DNA of 64,000 nucleotides from Allosphingosinicella indica (GTDB lineage Bacteria > Pseudomonadota > Alphaproteobacteria > Sphingomonadales > Sphingomonadaceae): the NCBI RefSeq assembly GCF_900177405.1, contig NZ_LT840185.1:372001-436000 (forward strand), given 5' to 3'. The notes under the pieces were generated by a model. It was not told where the DNA came from and made no database searches. It saw nothing but the letters and a program-made list of their open reading frames with translations. Below, in pieces: positions 16,549-23,789 of this stretch; the stretch's first letter is position 1; each line of letters opens with the position of its first letter. The position numbers were made by a program, and so were the translations under genes.

Positions 16549-17029
16549 TCAGGACAGACCCGCTTTATCCAACGCAAATGCCTTGTCTTGCGAGCCGGGC
16601 ACAGACCGGAAAGCGATAGAGGCTCGGTTCCAAGCGTTGATGACCATGACCATGTAAGTGAGATAGACCAGCTCAATCGTCCGAGAATTGTGCGCGTGCC
16701 TCGGCATATACATCGTCCGAGACACCCTGAGGCGACAATCGGGTCAACGCTTCAGTCCACATCAACGCGACCCGCTCGCGATCGCTGAACAGGCTCGACT
16801 CACGCCAGATCGCGACGTGATGAATGCGCAGCTCCCGCTCACCATTGAGCCTGGCCTGCTTGATGTGCATGTCGAGGCAGAAAGCGCAGCCATTGAGCTG
16901 CGATGCGCGGATTTCGATCAGGCTCAGGATCGCCTGACCGATGGTGCTCTTCTTGAGTGCGAAGGTAAGCTCGGTCAGTTTCTGCGTCAGCGTCGGCACT
17001 TGGCGCATATGGTTCAGTCGTTCGGACAT
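16549..17029 (-). pseudogene. AhpD/carboxymuconolactone-decarboxylase-like gene, frameshifted
   Basis: The first 118 codons from ATG 17029 encode a good AhpD-like domain with the redox motif Cys48-x-x-Cys51 and His55 (GCAFCLDMH). The frame then hits TGA at 16673-16675. Removing one T near 16675-16677 restores about 42 further codons: ELVYLTYMVMVINAWNR, then FRSVPGSQDK and LDKAGLS, ending at 16549. That tail is the normal C-terminus of the family, so a one-base insertion has broken the gene unless it is a sequencing error. It is the second gene behind the ECF41-type promoter at 17557-17583. The truncated protein keeps the catalytic motif but loses a helix. Confidence 0.8.
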
Positions 17030-17054
17030 AGTTTTCAATCCCACTTAAGGCGCG

Positions 17055-17510
17055 TCAGGATTTGGCTTGCACCGGCAAGCGGAAGGGTGCGCCAAGACGA
17101 TTGAACGCATTCATCGCTGCGATCGCGATCGTAAGATCAGCCAGGTCGCGCGGTTCAAATGCTGTCGCTGCAGCGGCATAAGCCTCGTCCGAGGCATGAG
17201 TTTCGCTGACCCGTGTCACCTCCTCCGCCCAGGCAAGCGCCGCCCGATATCGCGCGTCAAACAAATGCGGCACTTCGGCCCAGACCGGAAGGAGCACCAC
17301 CTTGTCGAGCGGCATGGTCTTGAGCAGGTCGCGGGTGTGGAGGTCGATGCAATGCGCACAACCGTTGATCTGGGACACCCGAAGAAACACGAGGTGAATC
17401 ATCTCCTCCGGCAGATTGGTGCCGGTGGTGATGTAACGATGCACGCCGAACAGGGCCTGCGCACCCTTTGGCGCCACCTCGTACCAAACCAGACGCTTCA
17501 TCTCTTCCAT
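17055..17510 (-). CDS. AhpD/carboxymuconolactone-decarboxylase-like protein
   Basis: This 151-residue all-helical protein carries the peroxidase-type motif Cys51-A-H-Cys54 with His58, as in AhpD alkylhydroperoxidases. It probably reduces or isomerises a small reactive compound, though the substrate is unknown. The C-terminal AIAAMNAFNRLGAPF matches the family tail that the neighbour has lost by frameshift. The ATG at 17510 follows AGGA. An in-frame upstream start at 17555 would overlap the -10 box of the promoter and is rejected. It is the first gene of the operon divergent from the ECF41 sigma gene, the classic context of that sigma group. Confidence 0.88.
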   Translation of the reverse strand: MEEMKRLVWYEVAPKGAQALFGVHRYITTGTNLPEEMIHLVFLRVSQINGCAHCIDLHTRDLLKTMPLDKVVLLPVWAEVPHLFDARYRAALAWAEEVTRVSETHASDEAYAAAATAFEPRDLADLTIAIAAMNAFNRLGAPFRLPVQAKS

Positions 17511-17556
17511 GTCGTCATTCCTTTGCAGCAGCGTCCAACCAACGCTCATCTGCACT

Positions 17557-17583
17557 GACGAGATTGCCCACGCCGATGTGACA
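17557..17583 (-). promoter_or_regulatory. ECF41-type promoter for the AhpD-like operon
   Basis: On the reverse strand TGTCACA (17577-17583) is followed by exactly 16 bases and CGTC (17557-17560). This is an exact match to the published ECF41 consensus TGTCACA-N16-CGTC. It lies about 47 bases before the ATG at 17510. Confidence 0.85.
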
Positions 17584-17616
17584 TGCAGGAAGATTTTCTG
17601 GATGTGGCCGCGATCG

Positions 17617-17643
17617 TGTCACATTGCTTCGTGCCGGCTCGTC
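17617..17643 (+). promoter_or_regulatory. ECF41-type autoregulatory promoter
   Basis: TGTCACA (17617-17623), 16 bases and CGTC (17640-17643) again match the ECF41 consensus exactly, on the opposite strand to the previous site. It lies 30 bases before the ATG of the sigma gene and should drive its autoregulation. Confidence 0.85.
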
Positions 17644-17673
17644 AGATTTGAGGAGCCAAGGAGGCGGCGCGAG

Positions 17674-18582
17674 ATGAAGGGCTGGGAAAGCACTGATGCT
17701 GCGGGCAGAGAGTCCAAACAGAGCTGGCGTTTGGCTGAATTTCAGCGGGAGCGGAAGCGGCTCGTTCGCCTTGCCTATCGGATGCTGGGGTCGTTCAGCG
17801 AGGCCGAAGATGTCGTGCAAGATGCCTGGCTTAAATGGGAGAATGTCCAGGGCGGCATCGATTCACCGGCGGCATATCTGACGCGCGTCGTCACGCGCCT
17901 GTGTCTGGACCGCCTCAAATCTGCACGCGTAAGGCGTGAAACCTATATCGGTCCATGGCTGCCCGACCCCTTGGTGGACTCTGTCGATCCCGATGAAACG
18001 ATCGCCGATGATATCACGGTCACGCTCATGCTCGCGATGGAACGGCTTTCACCCCTCGAACGGGCGGCATTTCTTCTGCACGATGTCTTTGATGTCGCGT
18101 TGGGCGACGTGGCCGTGACGCTGGGCCGAGAGCCGGCGGCGGTGCGCCAGCTCGCCTCGCGCGCGCGCAAACACTTGCACGCCGCCCGGCCGCGATTCAG
18201 CATCGAAGCGACTGAGGCAAACCGGATCACGCACGCCTTTTTCGCAGCCGCGCGTGACGGCGATACTGCCGCCCTTGCATCGCTACTCGCTCAAGAGGTG
18301 GAAATCCACTCGGATGGCGGCGGGAAGGTTTTGGCGTTTCGGAACATTGTCCGCGGTATTGATCGCGTGCTGCGCCTGTTCGCAGGACTACGGCGCAAAA
18401 ATGCGCCCGTTGCTCGACTGCTACGCACGGTGGAGATCGACGGTTTACCGGGTTACATCAGCGTCGATCGCGACCTCGTGCAGACGACCGCACTCGATAT
18501 AAGGAACGGCAGGATTGCGGCGATCTACATCGTTCGGAACCCCGACAAGTTACGGCACCTGACAGAGGTCATCAGCGGCTAG
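17674..18582 (+). CDS. ECF41-family RNA polymerase sigma factor with SnoaL-like C-terminal domain
   Basis: This is a 302-residue extracytoplasmic-function sigma factor. Region 2 spans about 20-90 and region 4 about 120-172. A SnoaL/NTF2-like extension (about 180-300) replaces the anti-sigma factor usual for ECFs. The hallmark motifs of group ECF41 are present: WLPDP in the linker (95-99), DGGGK (214-218) and NPDKL near the C-terminus (289-293). In characterised members the extension contacts the core and controls activity. GGAGG lies 11 bases before ATG 17674, which decides the start over a longer frame. Exact cognate promoters precede both this gene and the divergent AhpD-like genes. Base composition is visibly lower in GC than the flanks. 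Confidence 0.93.
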   Translation: MKGWESTDAAGRESKQSWRLAEFQRERKRLVRLAYRMLGSFSEAEDVVQDAWLKWENVQGGIDSPAAYLTRVVTRLCLDRLKSARVRRETYIGPWLPDPLVDSVDPDETIADDITVTLMLAMERLSPLERAAFLLHDVFDVALGDVAVTLGREPAAVRQLASRARKHLHAARPRFSIEATEANRITHAFFAAARDGDTAALASLLAQEVEIHSDGGGKVLAFRNIVRGIDRVLRLFAGLRRKNAPVARLLRTVEIDGLPGYISVDRDLVQTTALDIRNGRIAAIYIVRNPDKLRHLTEVISG

Positions 18583-18670
18583 GACTGAGCAGCCGCGCGC
18601 CGCTGCTGCATCATGTGGAATGTCCGCTCGGCCGATCGCGCAGCTCTAGTGGTTGGCGCGTCTACCTCCT

Positions 18671-19021
18671 TCATTCACCCTTCGCATTGGCGCGCCGGGT
18701 CAGATCGGCGAGCTCTTCGAAGAGCGTCAAATCGACCGTTTTGAAGTTGAAGCAGGTCTTGCCTTGGCGCCGCTTCGCGAGTTGCTCGGACACCGAGCCC
18801 GACAGTTCCGTATCTTGGTAGAGCGGGATGAGATGGTAGGCGACGTAGCTCTTCTTGATCGTCACCGTTCCGAACCAGCCGGGCGCGCCGGTCTTGGGGT
18901 CGATGCACTGGGATCGGAGAACGAGGTTGCCCGGTTCGTCGGTGGCGACGGTCTGGCCGGCGCCCGCTTCCAGCATGATCGTCCGCAATTGCGCGAAAAC
19001 GGCGTCGAAATCCTTGGTCAC
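18671..19021 (-). CDS. Conserved hypothetical protein, 116 residues
   Basis: This soluble protein of 116 residues has the conserved pattern TIKKSYVAYHLIPLY and GKTCFNFKTVD, which I recall from a widespread family of small proteins related to the DUF1801/YdhG fold; no activity is known. The start is GTG 19021. It overlaps the true stop of the upstream membrane-protein gene as GTGA, so the two were built as a coupled pair. That overlap is also evidence for the ancestral frame of the neighbour. Confidence 0.72.
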   Translation of the reverse strand: MTKDFDAVFAQLRTIMLEAGAGQTVATDEPGNLVLRSQCIDPKTGAPGWFGTVTIKKSYVAYHLIPLYQDTELSGSVSEQLAKRRQGKTCFNFKTVDLTLFEELADLTRRANAKGE

Positions 19022-19358
19022 ATCGCGATCCTCGCTCGGCCCATCCGCCGGCCCAGATACCAGCCGATCGCCAGCGCCACGACGGCGGCGGGTGCGAGCC
19101 AGGCGGGGTGCGGGAAGGAGAGAGATTTACCGCCGCCAATGCGGCCAACACGAGCGGCACCACGATCGAGATCCGTGCTCCTAAGCTTGCGGCGACGAAT
19201 GTGCCGGCCGCGGCGCCCAGCGCATAGCCGGCGACAGCCGCTGCGAATGGCGCATCGCCCCGTAACAGGACGTGACCCAGCCATTCCGTCAGCGCGATGA
19301 CGAGCCCTGCCGTGATCACGCCGGCTGAGACCCGTGCGACGTTGCGAACCATGCCCAT
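19018..19358 (-). pseudogene. Four-helix membrane protein gene broken by a CT dinucleotide expansion
   Basis: From ATG 19358 the frame encodes about 79 residues with three hydrophobic helices, then leaves the family pattern at the run CTCTCT (19119-19124). Dropping one CT gives NLSFPHPAWLAPAAVVALAIG and then GRRMGRARIAM, ending at TGA 19018. This is a proper fourth helix, and its stop overlaps the next gene's GTG. The full product would have about 110 residues, like a family of small sphingomonad membrane proteins with an EWLGH motif in helix 1. The function is unknown. Slippage on the dinucleotide run could be fixed, reversible, or a sequencing error. Confidence 0.72.
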
Positions 19359-19422
19359 CCCTGCCCTCCCTGCTCAGAATGCCGCATATCGCGCCTTTCC
19401 CGAGCAGGCTTGAACAAAGCGG

Positions 19423-20220
19423 TCAGTCTTGCGGCCGGAAATGCGGCGGAGACTTAGCCCGCGTCGGCCGGAGAGCGCCTGCGGTCGATCCGGTAAGCCG
19501 CGCCATCTCCCGCGCGAGATGGGCCTGATCGGCATAGCCATGCGCATAAGCGAGGTCCGCGAGCGTGGCTTCGGGATCCGTTAGACCGGGATCGCGGAGC
19601 ACCGCATCCAGCCGGTGGAGCTTCAACCATTGCTTCGGCGAGAGGCCGGCCTCCGTCGCGAAGCGCCGCCGCAGCGATCGCGGGCTGAGCCCCACCTCGC
19701 GCGCCAGCGCCGTGGCATTGCCCCGGGTAGCCTGCCGATCGGAACGTATTCGGCTCGCGCGGTGCAGCGCCGGTTGCGCCTCGAGCCATGCCGAAAAGCG
19801 GGCGAACCTCTCCTCATCATCTCCCGCGTCGATCAGCGAGGCGCGAAGGCGCTCGGCCTCCTCGCCCAGGAACGATGCGAGGCGGGGCGGCGGCGTCCCG
19901 TTGCCGCGCGGGAGCGGTCCGAACATGGCGACCGCGGCCCAGGGCTCCAGCCGCGCGCCGATGAGATGGGCGCGGCCCATCGACCGCGCGTAGCGCGGCC
20001 CGTCCTGGATCGGCGTCACCCAACTATCGGCGTAACGATGCTCGGCCCCGTCCGGCCGCGCGCGCCACCAGTGGGTCCCCGCGAGGCTGACGACGAGCTC
20101 GACATAGGGTTTGGGCAGGCCGGCGCCGAAGCGGCCGTCGTGCTCGAACGTCCAGAGTTCGGCCACCGCGCCGGCGAGCGCTGGAGGCGCCGGACAGGTC
20201 GTGAAGCGCGTCTCCACCAT
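19423..20220 (-). CDS. AraC-family transcriptional regulator
   Basis: This is a 265-residue regulator with a C-terminal double HTH of the HTH_18 type (about 165-255). The helices TALAREVGLSPRSLRRRFATE and TLADLAYAHGYADQAHLARE are clear. The N-terminal half begins with CPAPPALAGAVAELWTFEHD and contains KPYVELVVSLAG, as in AraC proteins of the DUF6597 N-terminal type. The inducer is unknown. The ATG at 20220 is chosen because that is where family members begin. It faces the frameshifted membrane-protein gene from upstream. Confidence 0.85.
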   Translation of the reverse strand: MVETRFTTCPAPPALAGAVAELWTFEHDGRFGAGLPKPYVELVVSLAGTHWWRARPDGAEHRYADSWVTPIQDGPRYARSMGRAHLIGARLEPWAAVAMFGPLPRGNGTPPPRLASFLGEEAERLRASLIDAGDDEERFARFSAWLEAQPALHRASRIRSDRQATRGNATALAREVGLSPRSLRRRFATEAGLSPKQWLKLHRLDAVLRDPGLTDPEATLADLAYAHGYADQAHLAREMARLTGSTAGALRPTRAKSPPHFRPQD

Positions 20221-20340
20221 GCGCCGACCATAAACGAACCGGCCGGCAATACGAGCGGCTTGCGGCACCGGCGGCGATCCGGGATTGCGGAGACTTGGGA
20301 CGGCGCTACGAAGATGCCCGAGTCATCAGAGCGGCGAACC

Positions 20341-20496
20341 ATGAAGCGCGAGAGTTGGAACAGGATCGGGCTGGCGGCGGCGATCCTGCTTGCGCCGGGC
20401 GGGTTCGTGCTGGGCGCGGCATTGGCGGCGCGGCATTATCGCAAGAAAGCGGCCGACAAGGCGGCGGACGCGGTGGAGACTAAGCCAGACGGCTGA
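20341..20496 (+). CDS. 51-residue predicted membrane peptide
   Basis: An ATG at 20341 opens 51 codons with one clear transmembrane helix (about 9-29) between a basic N-terminus and a Lys/Ala/Asp-rich C-terminus (YRKKAADKAADAVETK). The charge pattern predicts a single-pass protein with a cytoplasmic charged tail. The function is unknown. Its 3' end overlaps the convergent DUF1810 gene by 17 bases. The frame is open upstream, but only this part has protein-like composition. Confidence 0.5.
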   Translation: MKRESWNRIGLAAAILLAPGGFVLGAALAARHYRKKAADKAADAVETKPDG

Positions 20497-20899
20497 GCGT
20501 CGCGGGATCGGCGCGGCCGCCGAACCAGCGATCGAGCGCGGTCTGGAATATCCGCGGCGCCCCCGCGGCGACGAACAAAGTAAGCGACGAGCGAAGCTTC
20601 ATCGCATCGACCGGCCCGAACACCCGTTCGGCATCAGCGTCGGGCAGCCGCTGGAGCGCGGCGACGCAGGCCTCCAGTCGCGGACCGAGCAGCGGATGGG
20701 CGAGATAGGCGCGCGCTTCGTCGAGCGAGCGGATCGCATAGCGGCGCGCCATGTCGCTGCCGCCCAGCCCCGCGATCTGCGGGAAGATGTACCACATCCA
20801 ATGGCTGCGCTTGGCGCCCGCGCTTATCTCGGCGAGCGCGCGATCATAGTCGCGCGCCTGCGCGACGAGGAAGCGATCGAGATCGAAGGGATGGGCCAC
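20480..20899 (-). CDS. DUF1810 family protein
   Basis: This 139-residue protein is recognisable by DLDRFLVAQ at the start and KRSHWMWYIFPQIAGLG in the middle, both diagnostic of DUF1810. LTLFVAAG and the terminal WFGGRADPAT are also typical. The family is small and soluble, and its function is unknown; weak calpastatin similarity has been noted in databases, but that is not a functional assignment. The start is GTG 20899, giving MAHPFDLDRF; the longer open frame to 21013 is Arg/Pro-rich and overlaps the divergent flavoprotein start. Confidence 0.85.
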   Translation of the reverse strand: MAHPFDLDRFLVAQARDYDRALAEISAGAKRSHWMWYIFPQIAGLGGSDMARRYAIRSLDEARAYLAHPLLGPRLEACVAALQRLPDADAERVFGPVDAMKLRSSLTLFVAAGAPRIFQTALDRWFGGRADPATLSRLA

Positions 20900-20952
20900 C
20901 CCTGCCCTATCGCAGCTTGCGGCGATGCGCGGAAGCGGCGAGAGCGGCGGCG

Positions 20953-22143
20953 ATGGAGCAATATGACGCGATCGTGCTCGGCGCCGGCGGCGCGGGGCTG
21001 ATGTGTGCCGCAACCGCGGGGCAGCGCGGGCTGCGCGTGCTGGTGATCGAGCATAATGACGCGGCGGGCCGGAAAATCCTGATCTCGGGCGGCGGGCGCT
21101 GCAATTTCACCAACATCGGGGCGGCCCCCGCCAACTATCTCTCCGCCAATCCGCATTTCGCCAAATCCGCGCTCGGCCGCTACACGCCCGTAGATTTCAT
21201 CGCGCTGGTCGAAGCCTATGGGATCGCCTGGCACGAGAAGACACTGGGCCAATTGTTCTGCGACGGATCGGCGCGGCAGATCGTCGACATGCTGCTCGAG
21301 GAATGCGCGAAAGGAGCGGTCGCGATCGCGCTGGGCAGCGCGGTGCGCGATGTCGATCATGCCAACGGACAATTCACGGTGCGCTCCGATACTGGCACGG
21401 CCAGCGCGCCTGCGCTGGTGATCGCGACCGGCGGGCCGTCGATCCCAAAGCTCGGCGCGACGGGCTTCGCATATGATCTTGCGCGCAAGTTCGGCCTCAA
21501 GGTGGTCGAGCCCAGGCCCGCGCTGGTGCCGCTGACGCTGCCGGGAAGCGACGCGCTGTTCCGCGATCTCAGCGGCGTTTCCACAGAAGTGGTCGCGCGG
21601 GTCGGCCAGGCTGCATTCCGCGAGGCGGCGCTGTTCACACACCGGGGACTTTCCGGCCCGGCAATCCTTCAGATCTCGTCTTACTGGCGGCACGGCGAGC
21701 CGGTGGCGATCGACCTGCTGCCCGGCGCCGCGCCCGGCTGGCTCGCCGCGGCGAAGCGCGATCGGCCGAAGGCGTCGCTTGCGGCGGTCCTCTCTGCACA
21801 ACTTCCCGCGCGGCTGGCCGAGGCGTTGACCGAGCGGATCGCGATCGACGGCGCCATAGGTGGCGCCACCGACAAAGCGCTGGGCGAGGCCGAGCGGCGG
21901 CTCGCGGGCTGGGCGTTTCAGCCGAACGGCACCGAGGGATTTGCCAAGGCCGAGGTGACGGTGGGCGGCATATCGACAGACGGCCTCTCGTCGCGGACGA
22001 TGGAGGCAAGGCGCGTGCCGGGCCTCTATGCGATCGGCGAGGCAGTGGACGTCACCGGCTGGCTCGGCGGCTATAATTTCCAATGGGCGTGGTCGAGCGG
22101 CTGGGCCGCAGGCCAGGCCTTGGGCGAGAGGGAGGCCGCATGA
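20953..22143 (+). CDS. BaiN/RdsA-like NAD(P)/FAD-dependent flavoprotein
   Basis: This 396-residue flavoprotein belongs to the HI0933/YhiN family (BaiN-like). The N-terminal FAD motif is GAGGAGLMCA, followed by the family-specific AAGRKILISGGGRCNFTN. The later features are RKFGLKVVEPRPALVPL, FTHRGLSGPAILQISSYW and the C-terminal GLYAIGEAVDVTGWLGGYNFQWAWSSG. The biochemical role of the bacterial family is uncertain; BaiN has been linked to bile-acid dehydroxylation in clostridia, which does not apply here. The ATG at 20953 is where the protein fold begins. The stop overlaps the next ATG. Confidence 0.88.
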   Translation: MEQYDAIVLGAGGAGLMCAATAGQRGLRVLVIEHNDAAGRKILISGGGRCNFTNIGAAPANYLSANPHFAKSALGRYTPVDFIALVEAYGIAWHEKTLGQLFCDGSARQIVDMLLEECAKGAVAIALGSAVRDVDHANGQFTVRSDTGTASAPALVIATGGPSIPKLGATGFAYDLARKFGLKVVEPRPALVPLTLPGSDALFRDLSGVSTEVVARVGQAAFREAALFTHRGLSGPAILQISSYWRHGEPVAIDLLPGAAPGWLAAAKRDRPKASLAAVLSAQLPARLAEALTERIAIDGAIGGATDKALGEAERRLAGWAFQPNGTEGFAKAEVTVGGISTDGLSSRTMEARRVPGLYAIGEAVDVTGWLGGYNFQWAWSSGWAAGQALGEREAA

Positions 22144-22598
22144 CGATCCGTATTCTGGTCGATGCCGACGCCTGCCCGGTGAAGGACGAAATCTACAAGG
22201 TCGCGTGGCGGCATGAAGTGCCGGTGACGATCGTCAGCAACAGCTGGCTGCGCGTGCCGCAGCATCCGCTGATCGCGCGCCAGGTGGTCGATGCCGGGTT
22301 CGACGCTGCCGACGACTGGATCGCCGAGCAGTCGGATGCGAAGGCGGTGGTCATCACCGCCGACATACTCCTCGCCGATCGCTGCCTGAAGGCGGGCGCG
22401 ATGGTGATCGGGCCGACGGGCAAGCCGTTCACCGCGGCCTCGATCGGCGGCGCGATCGCGACACGCGCGATCATGGCGGATCTCCGCGCCGGGGCGGTGG
22501 GCGACGGGATCGGCGGACCCGCGCCCTTCTCCGGCGCCGATCGCTCGCGCTTCCTGCAGGCGCTCGATGAGGCCTTGGTGCGGCTGAAGCGGCGCTAG
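22140..22598 (+). CDS. YaiI/YqxD family protein (DUF188, PIN-like)
   Basis: This 152-residue protein has the family pattern ILVDADACPVKDEIYKVA at the start, then VSNSWLRVP, VVITADILLADRCL and the C-terminal FSGADRSRFLQALDEAL. The conserved acidic residues fit a PIN-like nuclease fold, but no substrate is established. It is translationally coupled to the BaiN-like gene by an ATGA overlap and overlaps the convergent propeller gene by four bases. Confidence 0.9.
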   Translation: MTIRILVDADACPVKDEIYKVAWRHEVPVTIVSNSWLRVPQHPLIARQVVDAGFDAADDWIAEQSDAKAVVITADILLADRCLKAGAMVIGPTGKPFTAASIGGAIATRAIMADLRAGAVGDGIGGPAPFSGADRSRFLQALDEALVRLKRR

Positions 22599-23731
22599 AG
22601 CGGCAGGCGCCGGATCTGGGTCGCGCGCCAGACGGTGCCGGGCTTCACCGCGCCATCCTCGCCTACTGCGGTCCACTGCGCATCGGCGACGTAGAGCAAG
22701 GCATCGGCGGCGACCACGCCGAGCGTCGGCTCGTCCCAGCCCGGCGGTTCGCGCTCGATCGCCGCGACCGAGCGGATCGCAATGCCGCCGTCGTCGAGCG
22801 CGATCCTGAGGATGCGGCGTGGACGGGTGCCGTTCTGGATGGCGATGAGGTCGCGGCCGTGCGCGACAAGCCCGTCGATCCCCTCCAGCATCATCGGCGT
22901 GCGCGCGCCGATCGGCGTGACGCTGCCGTCGGCGGGATCGATCCGAACGAGACCGGCGACGTAATCCGCGACGATCTGGCTGCGGCCGTCCGGTGAGGGC
23001 ACGATCCCCTGCGGGCTGTCGAGCGGCGTCTTGAGCGCCATGCGCTCGAGCGTCGCGCACCCGGGCTTGCAGCGATACAAGCCGCCGTTGCCATCGCTGG
23101 CGTAGAGCGTGCCGTCTGCCGCGAGTGCGACGTCGCCGGGGCTGCCGCCGTCGGGCATTGCCAGTCGCTCGACGATGCGGTGGCTGGCGAGATCGACACC
23201 GATGAGACCGCGCCAGATCTCCGCCGCCTCCGCCCCGCGCCGCGTCGTGCCGGCGGCGATCCACAGGCGCTGGCGCGGCACGTCGACCGCCATGCCGAAC
23301 AGGCCCGCAGGCGGCGCATCGAGCGGCAGCTCGCGCCATGTGCGGCTCTCGTACATCATCAGCCGCCCGTTGGACGCGGAGCCTGCAAAGAGGCGGCGGC
23401 CATCCCAGGCGATGCCCTCGACCAGCTCCATCGACGGCGGCAGGGTCGCGAACGGCGTGGCTGCGGCGATGGGCTGCGCATTCTCCGCGAACCGCGCGGC
23501 CAGACTCTCGCGCAGGTCTGCGTCCACGAAAGGCGCGATCCGGTCCTGGCTGGCGGACGACAGAGTGGCGCCCATCTCGGCGAGCAGCGCGGCACGGGCG
23601 GCGACCGCGGCGTGGTCCGAAGCCTCGATCGCGGCGAGCAGCGCGGTGCGGACCGCGCCCGACGACACTGGCGCAGGACTGGTCGCCGCGACGAGCATGA
23701 CGGCGGACAGCATCAGCGGAACGATGCGCAT
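22595..23731 (-). CDS. Secreted SMP-30/NHL-type beta-propeller protein
   Basis: This 378-residue protein has a signal peptide (about 1-18). Residues 20-95 form a helical region. From about 100 onward come repeated blades of the type VEGIAWDGRRLFAGS, GMAVDVPRQRLWIAAG, GDVALAADGTLYASD and GIDGLVAHGRDLIAIQNG, the hallmark of SMP-30/gluconolactonase or NHL propellers. The metal-binding and catalytic acids of true gluconolactonases cannot be assigned with confidence, so an enzymatic or a binding role are both open. It is exported to the periplasm and lies downstream of the copper cluster in the same direction, separated by 58 bases. Confidence 0.72.
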   Translation of the reverse strand: MRIVPLMLSAVMLVAATSPAPVSSGAVRTALLAAIEASDHAAVAARAALLAEMGATLSSASQDRIAPFVDADLRESLAARFAENAQPIAAATPFATLPPSMELVEGIAWDGRRLFAGSASNGRLMMYESRTWRELPLDAPPAGLFGMAVDVPRQRLWIAAGTTRRGAEAAEIWRGLIGVDLASHRIVERLAMPDGGSPGDVALAADGTLYASDGNGGLYRCKPGCATLERMALKTPLDSPQGIVPSPDGRSQIVADYVAGLVRIDPADGSVTPIGARTPMMLEGIDGLVAHGRDLIAIQNGTRPRRILRIALDDGGIAIRSVAAIEREPPGWDEPTLGVVAADALLYVADAQWTAVGEDGAVKPGTVWRATQIRRLPL

Positions 23732-23789
23732 TCTCCCTCCCTTCAGCCCGTGTCAGACTGCGTCGCCGCGGCCGCCGCCGCAACCCCGG

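Noticed and set aside
16476-16676. Reverse-strand frame of 66 codons after the broken AhpD-like gene
   Set aside because: It reads the former C-terminus of that gene in the wrong frame. The correct repaired frame is the third one, ending at 16549.
18583-18670. Terminator after the ECF41 gene
   Set aside because: A GC-rich hairpin (GCAGC...GCTGC) can be drawn, but it lacks a T run and is weak.
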